Positions 49,914-59,256 are shown, numbered from the stretch's first letter. The stretch: DNA of 64,000 nt from Amycolatopsis sp. NBC_00345 (GCF_036116635.1 NZ_CP107995.1:6634001-6698000), one strand, 5' to 3'. The notes: generated by a model not told the origin, from the letters alone. Program-made: numbers and translations.

Positions 49914-52402
49914 TTCCGCTCCTGCTGGATGCCGCTGTTCGGCGTTCCGCTGCCGTCGTCCGGCATCAGGGCGCGCAGGCGGCGGTTGAGGCTCGGCAGT
50001 GCGGGCCAGTTGCTCGTCGCGATGAGGCGTTCGCCTTCGCGGACCAGCTCGCGGGCCTGGGCCGGTGAGGACATTCGTTCCTGGGACGCGCGGAGGGCGT
50101 TGAAGATCTCGACGTCGAGCGAGCCGTCGCGGCGTAGCAGGCGGACCTGGAGGTCCAGTGCCTGCTCGGAAAGCTGCTCGGCGGCCGGCACGTCCGGGGT
50201 GTCCTGGAGCGCGGCGTAACCGCGTTCGATGTCCGCCAGTTCCGTGCGGTCCTCCTCGGCGCCGACGCGGTCGACCAAATCCCGGCAGTGCTCGATCTGG
50301 TCGCGCACCCGCTCCAGCACCTCCGGGACGCGCAGCTCCTCCTCGATGTCGTCCAGCTCGGCCTGGACGCCGCGGATCCGCGCCTCCGCGGAGACGGCCG
50401 CGCTCTCGTCGGTGGTCGCGGAGGCGACCTCCTCGCGGACGGACGGCACCACACCCTGGTCGTCGAGCCGCATCAGCAGGCCGCGGGCGCGGTCCGACCG
50501 CGTCACCTCGACCTGGGTGCGCAGCTGCTCGTGCCGCGCCTCCACCTCGTTCATCAGCCGGCGCAGCGTCGGCGGGTCCGGCACGGTCCGGGTGTTCAGG
50601 TCGACCACGGCGTCGAACTCCTCGGCCAGCAGCGGCACCTCGGCGACCACCGAGACCAGCCGGGACTCGTTCATCTCGAAGTACATCTGCACCTCGCTGC
50701 CCCGCGGCAGGTCCCGGCGCAGGTCCTCGGCCCTGATCTCGATCAGGCCGACGGCGAGGTTGCGCTCACCGCGCTTGCGCTCGCCCTCGACGATCGGGAT
50801 CCGGATCGCCGCGCCCGTGTCGGTGCGCCGCAACGTGACCGTGGTGTGGAAGGCCTGCCGGGTCTTCGCGGGCAACGCCGTGTTCTTCAGCAGCATCGGG
50901 GTGAACGTGCCGTCGGCCTCGGTCAGGCCCACGGAGTTCACCACCGTCTGCCCGGTCATCTCGTTGACCCACTGGGTGATCGTGATCGAGTCCGGGCTGA
51001 CCGGCACCCGCGCGCCCGACGCGTCCATCAGCTCCACGTCGAACCGGTTGCGCGCCAGGTCGGCCAGCAGCGCGTCGACGGTGAAGGTGCCGTCGGCGGC
51101 CAGCGAGACCTCCGCGGTCCGGTACGAGGGCCGCCGGGCCGGGTCGTTCAGCGCGATCCGGAACCGGCTCCAGTCGGCGCCGCCCGGCGTCGAGCACCGG
51201 CCGGAGACCGGCACGCAGGTCAGGCTCGTGGTCGGCGGGTACGACAGCTCGAGGGTGAACTGGCCGCGCTTCGGCGCGGCGGCGGTGCGTGGCAGCGCGA
51301 CCGTGCCGGCGTAGACCGCGGCGCCGCGCGCGACCACCGTGCTCGGGTCCTGGCTGTGGTCCAGCTGGATGCCGAGCCCCTCGGCAGGATCCGCGAGCAG
51401 CTCACGCAGGCTCGGCGACAGCGTCGGGCCGCCGACCAGCAGCAGCCGGTCGATGTCCGACGGCCCCAGGTTCGCCTTCGCCAGCGCTTCCCGGCACAGC
51501 TCGATCGCCCGCCGGTAGAGCGGCCACGCGAGCCGGTCGACGTCCTCGCGCCGCAGCGTGTACTCGAACAGCTCCTGCTGCCCGTCACCACGCTGGAGGT
51601 CCAGCATGATCTGCGTCTGGCCGGACTGCGACAACGCGATCTTGCCCGCCTCCGCGCCGACGCGAAGGAACGCGAAGTTCCGCCGCCAGGCCGGGTTGTC
51701 CCGCCGGAAGTCCGCCAGCCCCAGCTCTTTCGCCGCGGCCGGGGCGAGCAGCCGGTCGACGATCGCGGCGTCGATGTTCTTGCCGCCGAGGCTCGTGTCG
51801 CCCGCGTGGTCCAGTACCTTCAGCTCGCCGTCGACCGTGCTGACCACGGCCGAGTCGAAGGTGCCGCCGCCGAGGTCGAACACCATCCAGTACGCGCTGC
51901 TGGTCACGTTCTGGAAGCCGTAGGCGAAGGCCGCCGCGGTCGGCTCCTGCACCAGCGGGCACGGCGCGGTGAAGCCGGCCAGCTTCGCGGCCTCGCTGGT
52001 CGCGTTGGTCTGGTTGAGCAGGAAGGCCGCGGGCACGGTGATCACCGCGGCGGCGGGCGCCTCGCCGAACCGGCGGGCGGCGTCACCGCGCAACGTCTTG
52101 AGCACCTCGGCCGAAAGCTCCACCGGGGTCATCGAAAGCCCGGAGCGGGCGAATTCGCGGCGGACGTCCGCGAAGCCCATGGCCTGTTTGAACTCGATCT
52201 GCACGTTTTCCGGGTCGCGCTCGAGCCGGTCGCGGGCGGCGGCGCCGACCTGGACCACCCCCGCCTTCGGGATCCAGACCGCCGACGGCGTGTAGTCGCT
52301 CTGTGCGTTGTTCTTGACCATCGCGACGCCGCCGTCGTCCAGCACCGCCATGGCGCTGTTCGTCGTGCCGAGGTCGATGCCGAAGTCAATGGTGTCGCGC
52401 AT
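49910..52402 (-). CDS. Hsp70 (DnaK)-family protein
   Basis: The protein has 830 residues; the ATG at 52402 has AGGACAGG upstream and overlaps the GrpE-like gene by 17 nt. The Hsp70 ATPase is intact in its visible motifs: GIDLGTTNSAMAV (phosphate 1), VITVPAAF, a VFDLGGGTFDSAVV (phosphate 2) segment and LLLVGGPTLSPSLRELL. The substrate-binding region is divergent (about 385-610), and the C-terminus is a long helical segment (about 620-830). At 830 residues it is well above the about 620 of housekeeping DnaK. It is therefore a specialised Hsp70, presumably served by the co-transcribed GrpE-like and J-like proteins. The client is unknown. Confidence 0.9.
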   Translation of the reverse strand: MRDTIDFGIDLGTTNSAMAVLDDGGVAMVKNNAQSDYTPSAVWIPKAGVVQVGAAARDRLERDPENVQIEFKQAMGFADVRREFARSGLSMTPVELSAEVLKTLRGDAARRFGEAPAAAVITVPAAFLLNQTNATSEAAKLAGFTAPCPLVQEPTAAAFAYGFQNVTSSAYWMVFDLGGGTFDSAVVSTVDGELKVLDHAGDTSLGGKNIDAAIVDRLLAPAAAKELGLADFRRDNPAWRRNFAFLRVGAEAGKIALSQSGQTQIMLDLQRGDGQQELFEYTLRREDVDRLAWPLYRRAIELCREALAKANLGPSDIDRLLLVGGPTLSPSLRELLADPAEGLGIQLDHSQDPSTVVARGAAVYAGTVALPRTAAAPKRGQFTLELSYPPTTSLTCVPVSGRCSTPGGADWSRFRIALNDPARRPSYRTAEVSLAADGTFTVDALLADLARNRFDVELMDASGARVPVSPDSITITQWVNEMTGQTVVNSVGLTEADGTFTPMLLKNTALPAKTRQAFHTTVTLRRTDTGAAIRIPIVEGERKRGERNLAVGLIEIRAEDLRRDLPRGSEVQMYFEMNESRLVSVVAEVPLLAEEFDAVVDLNTRTVPDPPTLRRLMNEVEARHEQLRTQVEVTRSDRARGLLMRLDDQGVVPSVREEVASATTDESAAVSAEARIRGVQAELDDIEEELRVPEVLERVRDQIEHCRDLVDRVGAEEDRTELADIERGYAALQDTPDVPAAEQLSEQALDLQVRLLRRDGSLDVEIFNALRASQERMSSPAQARELVREGERLIATSNWPALPSLNRRLRALMPDDGSGTPNSGIQQERK

Positions 52403-52940
52403 TCCTGTCCTCCGTGTTGCCGGGGGCGACCGGGCACCCCACGATGACCTGCCCCATCTGGATCCGGTGGTCGGCCAGGTACACCGACGGCCGCACCGTC
52501 TCCACCACCCGCTCGGCGGTGAAGCCGGGCTCGTCCTGGAACACCAGGACCTCAAGCGCGAGGCCGGAGTCGTAAAGCGTCCCGTCGTGGTCCTGGACCG
52601 CCACCCCGGCGGCTTCGAGCGCGTCCTGGCTCATCGCGAGCAGCCGGCCGGCCTGGCGCGCGGCCCGGTCGTCCGCGCCGTCGAGCCGCTTGCGCGCCCG
52701 CCACAGCGCCGTCGCGGCGGTCGCGAGGTCCGATTCGGACAGTCCGGAACCGTTGTCCTCCAACGCCTCCGCCGGTCGTTGTCCGGCCACCGCGAGCGCG
52801 GTCGAGACCTGGGTGACCAGCTCGCGCAGCCGCGTCCGCTCTTCCCCGCCCCACAACGGCTCTTCGATGCGGAATTCCCGGTGCTGCCGGCGTTGCCGGG
52901 CTTCGACGCGCCACCGCGCGTACCTCGCTCCGATGGTCAC
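52386..52940 (-). CDS. GrpE-like nucleotide exchange factor for the specialised Hsp70
   Basis: This 184-residue protein has a basic, helical N-terminal half (RYARWRVEARQRRQHREF). It ends in a beta-rich domain: AGVAVQDHDGTLYDSGLALEV, then VVETVRPSVYLADHRIQMGQ and VIVG. The G-x-x-YD...tV.P.vy....i..g.V.V pattern matches the GrpE C-terminal wing. It starts 3 nt after the J-like gene stop and overlaps the Hsp70-like start by 17 nt, so co-translation is expected. The call rests on weak motif likeness plus the gene order. Confidence 0.65.
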   Translation of the reverse strand: MTIGARYARWRVEARQRRQHREFRIEEPLWGGEERTRLRELVTQVSTALAVAGQRPAEALEDNGSGLSESDLATAATALWRARKRLDGADDRAARQAGRLLAMSQDALEAAGVAVQDHDGTLYDSGLALEVLVFQDEPGFTAERVVETVRPSVYLADHRIQMGQVIVGCPVAPGNTEDRNARHH

Positions 52941-52943
52941 GGG

Positions 52944-54473
52944 TCAACCCCTCTCTCGTCCGGCCAGCGACACCGGCACCACCACCAACAGGACCACCGC
53001 GGTGCACACGGTCAGCCAGCCCGCGATCGCCACCCCGTTCGCGTGCAGCACCCAGAACAAACCGGCCACCACCGCTCCGGTGACCGCCAGCAACGGCATC
53101 GAGGCGCGGCCGACGTTCTCACTGCCCGCCGCGCCGAGGCAGCACAGCAGCCCCAGGCCGCCGATCACCAGGCACGGCACCAGCGGCGAGGTCAGCAGCG
53201 TCGCCAGGAACACCATTCCGAGCGCGACGTGCAGCAGGCCCAGCAGCACCCGCGACGTGGTGGACGGCGGGGACGGCCGCGCCACCGGCCCGCCCTCCTG
53301 CAACTGGCGCATCGTGGCGATCATGCCGCGGGCCTGCTGCTGGTCCCCCGGCCGCCGCGAATGGGCGAGGATCTGCTCCAGCGCCTGCTCGGCCTCGGCG
53401 TACCGCCGCTGCCGGATCAGCATGGTGACGCGATTCCACAGGTGGCCGACGTCGAGGGGCGGGACCGGCGCCATGGTCGCGGACTGCTCGTTGCGCCCGA
53501 TGGTCACGAGCGTCTCGGAGTCGGTGCTCAGCCGGCGCGCGAGCGCGAACACGTCGCGCACCAGCTGGCGCGACGAGGCGGGCACCTCCGAGAGGGCGAC
53601 GCCGACGTTGTTCACCGCGATCGCGGCGCCCTCGCGCAGCCGCCCGGCGCGCCGGTACTCCTGGTGCGGCATCACTTGTTCGAGCCGGTCCAGCATCGGG
53701 GCCAGCTCGTTGAGCGAGCGTTCCGCCGCCTCTCGCGCGCCACGGTTGTCGATGAGCTTTCGCAGCTCCTTCACCAGGTCTTCCACGCGGCTGAAGGTGT
53801 CGCCCGCGGCTTCGGTGCGCGCGGCGGACTCGGTGGCCTTGTCCACGCCCCACATCGAGAGGAAGCCGAGCAGCCGCTCGGGCTCCGGCGAGGTGATGGC
53901 CAGCGCGACGAGCGGGGCCACCAGCGCGCTCGGCAGCGCGGCCCGCAGACCATCCACTGTGGACTCGTCGAGCCGCCGGTCGCCGATCTTCCCGACGCGG
54001 TGGCGCAGGTGCTGCCAGAACGCCTCGCTGCGCTGGGTGAACGCCCAGTTGCGCGCGGCGTCGTTCCACAGCGGCATCGGGTGGTCTTCGGTCCGGTCGG
54101 CCTCGGCGTCGAGGGCCGCGGCGTGGGCCGTCACGGCGGCGTCGTGCTTGTCGTGCAGCTGGGGCGGGCAGTCGCAGTCCTCGGGCGCGCCCCAGGGCCC
54201 GAACAGCTCGTCGACGAGCCGGTGCTCGGTGTTGCCCAGCGCGTCGAACGCCGAGCGGACCTCGTCCGGCGTCACGTCCTCCGGGACACCCGGCGGACGG
54301 GCTCCGACCTCGAGCGCGCCCAGCACCCGCAGCCGCCGTTCGCGGACGGCCCGGCCGGTGGCCGTGGCCGGGAGGCCGGTGATCCGGAACGGGTTGCGGC
54401 GGTACAGCTCCGGAGTCGCGACGGCCTTCAGCCGTGTCGCGGCCGTCCGGCTCCGGCCCTCGTTCGCACCCAT
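52944..54473 (-). CDS. J-domain-like membrane protein of the chaperone cassette
   Basis: The protein has about 509 residues from the ATG at 54473 (MGANEGRSRTAA). Residues about 20-100 (LYRRNPFRITGLPATATGRA... FDALGNTEHRLVDELFGPWG) recall a degenerate J-domain, but the HPD triad needed to stimulate Hsp70 is not visible. A helical middle region (about 130-370) contains TPR-like pairs. Four hydrophobic helices end the protein (about 405-505). It is first in a tightly spaced four-gene operon with GrpE-like and Hsp70-like genes. Its job may be to place the chaperone at the membrane. The divergent neighbour is an NlpC/P60 gene. Confidence 0.68.
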   Translation of the reverse strand: MGANEGRSRTAATRLKAVATPELYRRNPFRITGLPATATGRAVRERRLRVLGALEVGARPPGVPEDVTPDEVRSAFDALGNTEHRLVDELFGPWGAPEDCDCPPQLHDKHDAAVTAHAAALDAEADRTEDHPMPLWNDAARNWAFTQRSEAFWQHLRHRVGKIGDRRLDESTVDGLRAALPSALVAPLVALAITSPEPERLLGFLSMWGVDKATESAARTEAAGDTFSRVEDLVKELRKLIDNRGAREAAERSLNELAPMLDRLEQVMPHQEYRRAGRLREGAAIAVNNVGVALSEVPASSRQLVRDVFALARRLSTDSETLVTIGRNEQSATMAPVPPLDVGHLWNRVTMLIRQRRYAEAEQALEQILAHSRRPGDQQQARGMIATMRQLQEGGPVARPSPPSTTSRVLLGLLHVALGMVFLATLLTSPLVPCLVIGGLGLLCCLGAAGSENVGRASMPLLAVTGAVVAGLFWVLHANGVAIAGWLTVCTAVVLLVVVPVSLAGRERG

Positions 54474-54577
54474 GCCGCAGAAGTTAAGGCGGGAGGTCCG
54501 GGACCGGTCCCACACCGGAGTGACCGGCGTCACTCCGGCCGGGTGGAACCGCGGGCGGCCGAGCGCGTATACCCGGC

Positions 54578-55597
54578 ATGAACAGCAGAAAGCGCGGGAT
54601 CCGCCGGCACTGGGGGTGGCCGCTGGTACTGGCCGTGGTCGTCGCGGGGGCGGCAGGGACCACGGCGTCGGCGGCGCCGGAGCCGACTCCCTTGGAGAAG
54701 TACCGCGACCTCTCGCAGCAGGCCGAGAAGCTCAGCCAGGACCTGCTCGGCGCGCAGGCCGACCTCGACGCGAAACAGGCCGACCTCGGACGCGCTGGGC
54801 AAGACCTGGCGGCGGCGAAGGACGCCGGGATTAAGGCCGCGGGTGACCAGCAGCGTTACCAGGTCGACGTGGACCGGTTCGCCGGCGCCGCCTTCACCGG
54901 CAATGCCAAGCTGAACCGGCTGTCCGCGCTGTTGAGCGGCGACTCCATCGCCGACTACCTGCGACGCTCGTCCGCGCTGGACCTGGTGGCCGCCGACCAG
55001 CAGACGGCGCTCGACACCCTGGCCGACGCCACCCACGCGGCGGACGACGCCACCGCGAAAGCCGCCGACGCCGAGCACCGCGCCCAGACCGCCCGCGACG
55101 CCGCGGCCAAGCTGAAGTCCGACATCCAGACCCGGCAGCAATCCCTCGACGACCAGATGCACCGGCTCGAAGCCGCGGCGGGCGACCTGACCTCCGTCGA
55201 TCGCAAGGCGCAGCACGACAAGGGCGGCGACCCGCCGGCCGTCCACGCCACCGGGGAGGCCGCGCAGACCGCCGTCGACGCGGCGCTGAGCCGGCTGGGC
55301 AAGCCGTACGTGACGGCCGCGACCGGGCCGGACTCGTTCGACTGCTCCGGGCTGATGCTCTGGGCCTACGCCAAGGCGGGGGTGTCCCTGCCGCGCACCA
55401 GCCGGGCGCAGTCGACGTTCGGCACCGCGGTCCCGCGCGACCAGCTCCAGCCCGGTGACCTGGTGTTCTACTATTCGCCGGTCTCCCACGTCGGGATGTA
55501 CCTCGGCGACGGCAAGATGGTCCACGCGCCGGACACCGGGGACGTCGTCAAGATCTCCCCGCTGCAGAGCCAGTACGCCGGAGCCCGCCGCCCGTAG
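54578..55597 (+). CDS. NlpC/P60 peptidoglycan hydrolase with coiled-coil N-terminus
   Basis: The protein has 339 residues. A signal peptide (1-33, ending TASAAPEP) is followed by a long coiled coil (about 37-215), as in RipA-like septal hydrolases. The C-terminal NlpC/P60 domain has the catalytic C256 (DSFDCSGLMLWAY) and H304 (SHVGMYLGDG), with the third polar residue probably H318 in MVHAPDTGD. It cleaves peptide stems in the wall, and the coiled coil is the usual autoinhibitory or localisation part. An ECF-type sigma gene begins 14 bp downstream. Confidence 0.9.
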   Translation: MNSRKRGIRRHWGWPLVLAVVVAGAAGTTASAAPEPTPLEKYRDLSQQAEKLSQDLLGAQADLDAKQADLGRAGQDLAAAKDAGIKAAGDQQRYQVDVDRFAGAAFTGNAKLNRLSALLSGDSIADYLRRSSALDLVAADQQTALDTLADATHAADDATAKAADAEHRAQTARDAAAKLKSDIQTRQQSLDDQMHRLEAAAGDLTSVDRKAQHDKGGDPPAVHATGEAAQTAVDAALSRLGKPYVTAATGPDSFDCSGLMLWAYAKAGVSLPRTSRAQSTFGTAVPRDQLQPGDLVFYYSPVSHVGMYLGDGKMVHAPDTGDVVKISPLQSQYAGARRP

Positions 55598-55611
55598 CCG
55601 AGGAAGCCCCG

Positions 55612-56127
55612 ATGCCCGTTCCCGCCGTCACGGCCGACGAGGTGCTGACGGTGCTGCACGCCCAGTGGACCCCGCTCGTCCGGCTGGCGACGCTGCTGGT
55701 CGACGATCAGGAAAGCGCGCGGGACGTCGTCCAGGACTGCTACGAGGCCGTGCTGCGCCTGCGCCCGGAGGTCGACGACGAGGCCCACCTCGTCGCCTAC
55801 CTCCGGCGGGCGGTGGTCAACCGAGCGCGCTCGGCGCTGCGGCGCCGCGGCACGGTGCTGCGGTACCTGGCGAAGCTCCGCCCGCATTCCGCCCCGCCTG
55901 CCGACAGCGACCTGCTAACGGCCGAAGCCCACCGTGAGCTGCTCGGCGCGCTGGACCGTCTGCCACCGCGCCAACGGGAGGTGCTCGTGCTGCGTTACTA
56001 CAGCGAGCTGGGAGAGGCCGAGATCGCCCGCACCCTCGGCATTCCGCCGGGCACCGTCAAGTCGACGGCTCACCGCGCGCTGGCCGCCCTCCGCCGCCGG
56101 ATGAAGGACGGCACGCATGAACTCTGA
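55612..56127 (+). CDS. SigE-family ECF RNA polymerase sigma factor
   Basis: The protein has 171 residues, with a GAGGAAG site before ATG. Region 2 spans about 10-80 (QWTPLVRLATLLVDDQESAR, then VVQDCYEAVLR). Region 4 spans about 108-165 (LDRLPPRQREVLVLRYYSEL, then IARTLGIPPGTVKSTAHRAL), the SigE/SigM-like group common in actinobacteria. Its 3' end overlaps the next gene by 11 nt, indicating a sigma/anti-sigma pair. It probably responds to envelope stress, judging from the neighbouring wall hydrolase. Confidence 0.88.
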   Translation: MPVPAVTADEVLTVLHAQWTPLVRLATLLVDDQESARDVVQDCYEAVLRLRPEVDDEAHLVAYLRRAVVNRARSALRRRGTVLRYLAKLRPHSAPPADSDLLTAEAHRELLGALDRLPPRQREVLVLRYYSELGEAEIARTLGIPPGTVKSTAHRALAALRRRMKDGTHEL

Positions 56128-56998
56128 GCACCCCGGCCTGGAAGACGACCTCGCCGACGCCCTGCGCGCACGGGCCGCATCGGTGCCCGACACCCCGTGG
56201 CAGCCGCGCGCGGCGCCGAAGCCGTCCTCGACCGGCGCAGCGTCCCCAATCCCTTGGCGGGCCAGGAAACCACGCCGTGCCGGGGCCTTGCTCGTGGCGG
56301 CGGCCGCGGCGGCGCTGGCGGTCGTGGTGGTCGTCGTCTCGCACGGGCCCGCCGCGGCGCCGCCCGCAGTGTCCATTTCGGACACTCCGGAACACCTTGC
56401 GCCGGGCCACTTCTACTACTCGCTGTCGGTCTCGGCCGACGATTCCGGGGAGCGGGTGCGGAGCGAGACCTGGCAGCCGCAGCCGTCGACGGGGGTGTGG
56501 CTGCGCCGCAGCCAGGTCGGGAACGGGGCGCCCGCGACGGCGAGCGGCCGCTGCCTGTCGTTCAACACCCTCTCGGCGGCCGAGGCCTGCACCCTCGCCC
56601 CGGGCTGGGCCAACCCGACGCCGGAGTTCCTCGCGCATGCCCCGCGCGACCCGGCCGTGATCGCGGCGCAGCTGGCGGCGGCCGTCCCCGGCGGCGACGG
56701 GTCGCACCCGAGCGCGTACGCCACGCTCACCGTCCTCCGCCTCGCCGCACGCGCGAACGGGCTGCCCGCCGACCTCTCGCGCGCACTGCAGCTCACGGCC
56801 GCCCGGCTGGTGCCCGCCTCCGCGGCCCGGAACCTCGACGGGGTCCCGGGCACCGCTTACACCGCCCCGGCCACGAACGGCGCCAGCGTGGTCGTGGTCT
56901 TCGACGCGGACGGCACGTACATCGGCAGCCCGGCCGAGTCCTTCACCCGCGGCGTCGCGGCCGAAGCCGGGGCCCCGCCCGTGAAACTGTTCCCCTGA
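56117..56998 (+). CDS. Membrane-anchored anti-sigma-like protein (CU044_5270-type)
   Basis: The protein has 293 residues and overlaps the sigma gene by 11 nt. A cytoplasmic N-terminus (about 1-52), one transmembrane helix (about 55-78, LLVAAAAAALAVVVVVVS), and a large exterior domain (about 90-293) are visible. The exterior part (HFYYSLSVSADDSGERVRSE, then TWQPQ; later ARNLDGVPGTAYTAP and VFDADGTYIGS) matches the style of CU044_5270-family proteins paired with SigE-type factors. The cytoplasmic part lacks a zinc HxxxCxxC motif, so the inhibitory mechanism is unclear. Confidence 0.75.
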   Translation: MNSEHPGLEDDLADALRARAASVPDTPWQPRAAPKPSSTGAASPIPWRARKPRRAGALLVAAAAAALAVVVVVVSHGPAAAPPAVSISDTPEHLAPGHFYYSLSVSADDSGERVRSETWQPQPSTGVWLRRSQVGNGAPATASGRCLSFNTLSAAEACTLAPGWANPTPEFLAHAPRDPAVIAAQLAAAVPGGDGSHPSAYATLTVLRLAARANGLPADLSRALQLTAARLVPASAARNLDGVPGTAYTAPATNGASVVVVFDADGTYIGSPAESFTRGVAAEAGAPPVKLFP

Positions 56999-57004
56999 GG
57001 GATT

Positions 57005-57023
57005 TACATACAAATATTATGTA
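57005..57023. promoter_or_regulatory. AT-rich palindrome upstream of marR
   Basis: TACATA-7 nt-TATGTA sits in an unusually AT-rich stretch. A related TTACATA...TATAA half lies at about 57077-57098, overlapping the likely -10 region just before the marR start. This is the usual size and composition of a MarR-family operator, so autoregulation is plausible. Confidence 0.55.
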
Positions 57024-57106
57024 TATGAGCCGGAGCGTGGGGCAAGAATGCCGCAACCAGCCCACTTCCTCTGGTAAGTTACATAGGCACGTGATATAAA
57101 TGGTGG

Positions 57107-57583
57107 ATGGGCGAGGTGGAGCACGGCAAGGGGCAGGACGACGTCGCGGAGGCTGTCGACGAGGTCATGCGCCTGGTGATCCGGCACCTGACCGACCACG
57201 GGGGCCTGACGTTCGCCGCGATCATGTGCCTGGGCCGGCTCAACCGGGACGGCCCGGTCCGGCTGACGACGCTGGGCGCGGCGGAGGGGGTCAGCCAGCC
57301 CTCGATGAGTCAGCTGGTGCAGCGCCTGGAACGGCAGGGATTGGTGGTCCGGATCAAGGATCCCCAAGACGGGAGGGCGTCGCTGATCGCGATCAGCGAC
57401 GCCGGCCGTGTGCTGGTGGCGGACCGTCTTCGTGATCGCCATGACCGCCTGGCCGAGCTGCTGGCAACGCTCTCACCCGAAGACGACGCGTCGCTGCGGC
57501 TGGCGATGCGTGTCGCCGGGCCGATCGTCCGGCGGCTGATCGAGAGCGCCCACCGGCCGGGCACTGATGCCACCGAGTCCTGA
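57107..57583 (+). CDS. MarR-family transcriptional regulator
   Basis: The protein has 158 residues. The winged helix-turn-helix is clear: RLTTLGAAEGVSQPSMSQLV followed by RLERQGLVVR and the wing KDPQDGRASLIAISDAGR. The dimerisation helices at both ends are of normal length. It lies 47 bp before an FAD monooxygenase gene on the same strand, suggesting it senses a phenolic or antibiotic substrate and controls that enzyme. It starts next to an AT-rich palindromic region. No strong Shine-Dalgarno is seen, and a leaderless transcript is possible. Confidence 0.88.
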   Translation: MGEVEHGKGQDDVAEAVDEVMRLVIRHLTDHGGLTFAAIMCLGRLNRDGPVRLTTLGAAEGVSQPSMSQLVQRLERQGLVVRIKDPQDGRASLIAISDAGRVLVADRLRDRHDRLAELLATLSPEDDASLRLAMRVAGPIVRRLIESAHRPGTDATES

Positions 57584-57630
57584 CAGTTCCCTCACGCTTG
57601 CCGCCAGTGTCCAGAAAGGACGGAGCCACG

Positions 57631-59214
57631 ATGACCACACCAGTCGAAACCGCCACCGCTGCGGCCTGCCCGCGACCCCGAGCAGCCGAACGCCCCCTCG
57701 ATTACGACGTGGTGGTCGCCGGGGGCGGGCCCGCGGGGCTGATGCTGGCCGGTGAACTGCGGGCCGGCGGTGCCTCGGTGATCGTGCTGGAACGGCTGGC
57801 CGAGATCGCCCCGATCCTCAAGGCGGGGACCCTGAACCGGCCCAGTGTCGAGGCGCTCTACCGGCGCGGCCTGCTGCCCGCGCTGCGGCAGGCCCAGAAC
57901 GAGGAGGAGTGGTCCGTCTCGTTCATGTCCGCCCGGCGTCCGGACGGCACCAGTGCGCGGCCCAGGTTCGCCGGCCATTTCGCGGCGATCATGCTCAGCG
58001 ACGAGATGCTGGACGAGTCCGACCCCGGCCTCGCCGGGCTCCACCCCCCGGACCTGGTCGACCTGGTCCACCAGAGGCAGGTCGAGGCGCTCCTCGCCGA
58101 ACACGTCGCCGACCTCGGCGTGGAAGTACGCCGCGGGGTGGAGGTGACCGGGTTCGAGGAGGACGCCGAGGGGGTGACGGTCGCGACCGGCCGGGAACCG
58201 ATCCGGTGCCGGTGGCTCGTCGGCTGCGACGGCGGCCGGAGCACGGTCCGCAAACTCGCCGGGTTCGACTTCCCCGGCACCGACCCGGAAATCACCGCCT
58301 ACCACGCCGTCGCCGACATAGCCGGCATGGAGGATCTGGACGTCGGCTGGCACGCGACCGCCACCGGTGTCTACGTCAACGACCCGCCGCGCAGGCGGAT
58401 CACCACCATCGCGTTCGGCGGCGCACCGGGCGACCGCGACACCCCCGCGACCGCCGAGGAGCTACGGGCCTCGATCCGCCACGTGACCGGCACCGACGTC
58501 ACGATCACCGGGATCACGAGCCTGACCCGGTTCACCGACAACGCCCGTCAGGCCACGACCTACCGGCGAGGCCGGGTGCTGCTGGCGGGCGACGCGGCCC
58601 ACGTGCATTCGCCGTTCGGCGGACAGGGGCTCAACCTGAGCCTGGGCGACGCGATGAACCTCGGCTGGAAACTCGCCGCCACCGTACGCGGGACAGCACC
58701 GGACGGGCTGCTCGACACCTACACCGCCGAGCGGCATCCCCTCGGCGCCTGGGTGCTGGACTGGACGCGGGCCCAGATCGCGCTGATGCGCCCTGACCCC
58801 TACGCGCGGGCGCTGCGCGAGGTCGTCGGCGACCTGGCGCGGACCGTCGACGGTGCCACGTACTTCGCGAAGAAGATCTCCGGCCTCTGGCAGCGCTACG
58901 ACCTCCCCGGCGACCACCGGCTGGTCGGCGCCAGCACCCCCGACTACGAGCTGGCCGACGGATCCCGGCTCGCCGATCACACGCACGACGGGCGGGCACT
59001 CCTGCTGGACCCGTCCGGCTCGCTGCGGGACCTCAGTGCCCGATATCGCGATCGCCTGCGCACGGTCACCACGGCCTCGCTCGACGACAACGCTCCAGCG
59101 GCCCTCTTCGTACGGCCCGACGGTTACGTCGCCTGGGCCGGCGAACCGGACCAGGACGCGCTGGACCAGGCACTGAGGACCTGGCTCGGCGCACCCCTGT
59201 CCCAGGAAGCGTGA
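57631..59214 (+). CDS. FAD-dependent aromatic monooxygenase (class A flavoprotein hydroxylase)
   Basis: The protein has 527 residues; the ATG at 57631 is preceded by GGACGGAG. The Rossmann motif VVVAGGGPAGLMLAGEL (31-36 for the Gly core), an internal RWLVGCDGGRSTVRKLAG segment (DG motif) and LLAGDAAHVHSPFGGQGLN (GD motif, D321) are all present, and a thioredoxin-like C-terminal domain (about 440-527) is typical of phenol-hydroxylase-like members. It uses NAD(P)H and O2 to hydroxylate an aromatic compound. The substrate is unknown; detoxification of a xenobiotic or antibiotic is suggested by the adjacent MarR gene. Confidence 0.88.
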   Translation: MTTPVETATAAACPRPRAAERPLDYDVVVAGGGPAGLMLAGELRAGGASVIVLERLAEIAPILKAGTLNRPSVEALYRRGLLPALRQAQNEEEWSVSFMSARRPDGTSARPRFAGHFAAIMLSDEMLDESDPGLAGLHPPDLVDLVHQRQVEALLAEHVADLGVEVRRGVEVTGFEEDAEGVTVATGREPIRCRWLVGCDGGRSTVRKLAGFDFPGTDPEITAYHAVADIAGMEDLDVGWHATATGVYVNDPPRRRITTIAFGGAPGDRDTPATAEELRASIRHVTGTDVTITGITSLTRFTDNARQATTYRRGRVLLAGDAAHVHSPFGGQGLNLSLGDAMNLGWKLAATVRGTAPDGLLDTYTAERHPLGAWVLDWTRAQIALMRPDPYARALREVVGDLARTVDGATYFAKKISGLWQRYDLPGDHRLVGASTPDYELADGSRLADHTHDGRALLLDPSGSLRDLSARYRDRLRTVTTASLDDNAPAALFVRPDGYVAWAGEPDQDALDQALRTWLGAPLSQEA

Positions 59215-59256
59215 GCCCGGATCTCGATGGTCCAGGTTCAGACCGCCGAACCGGAG

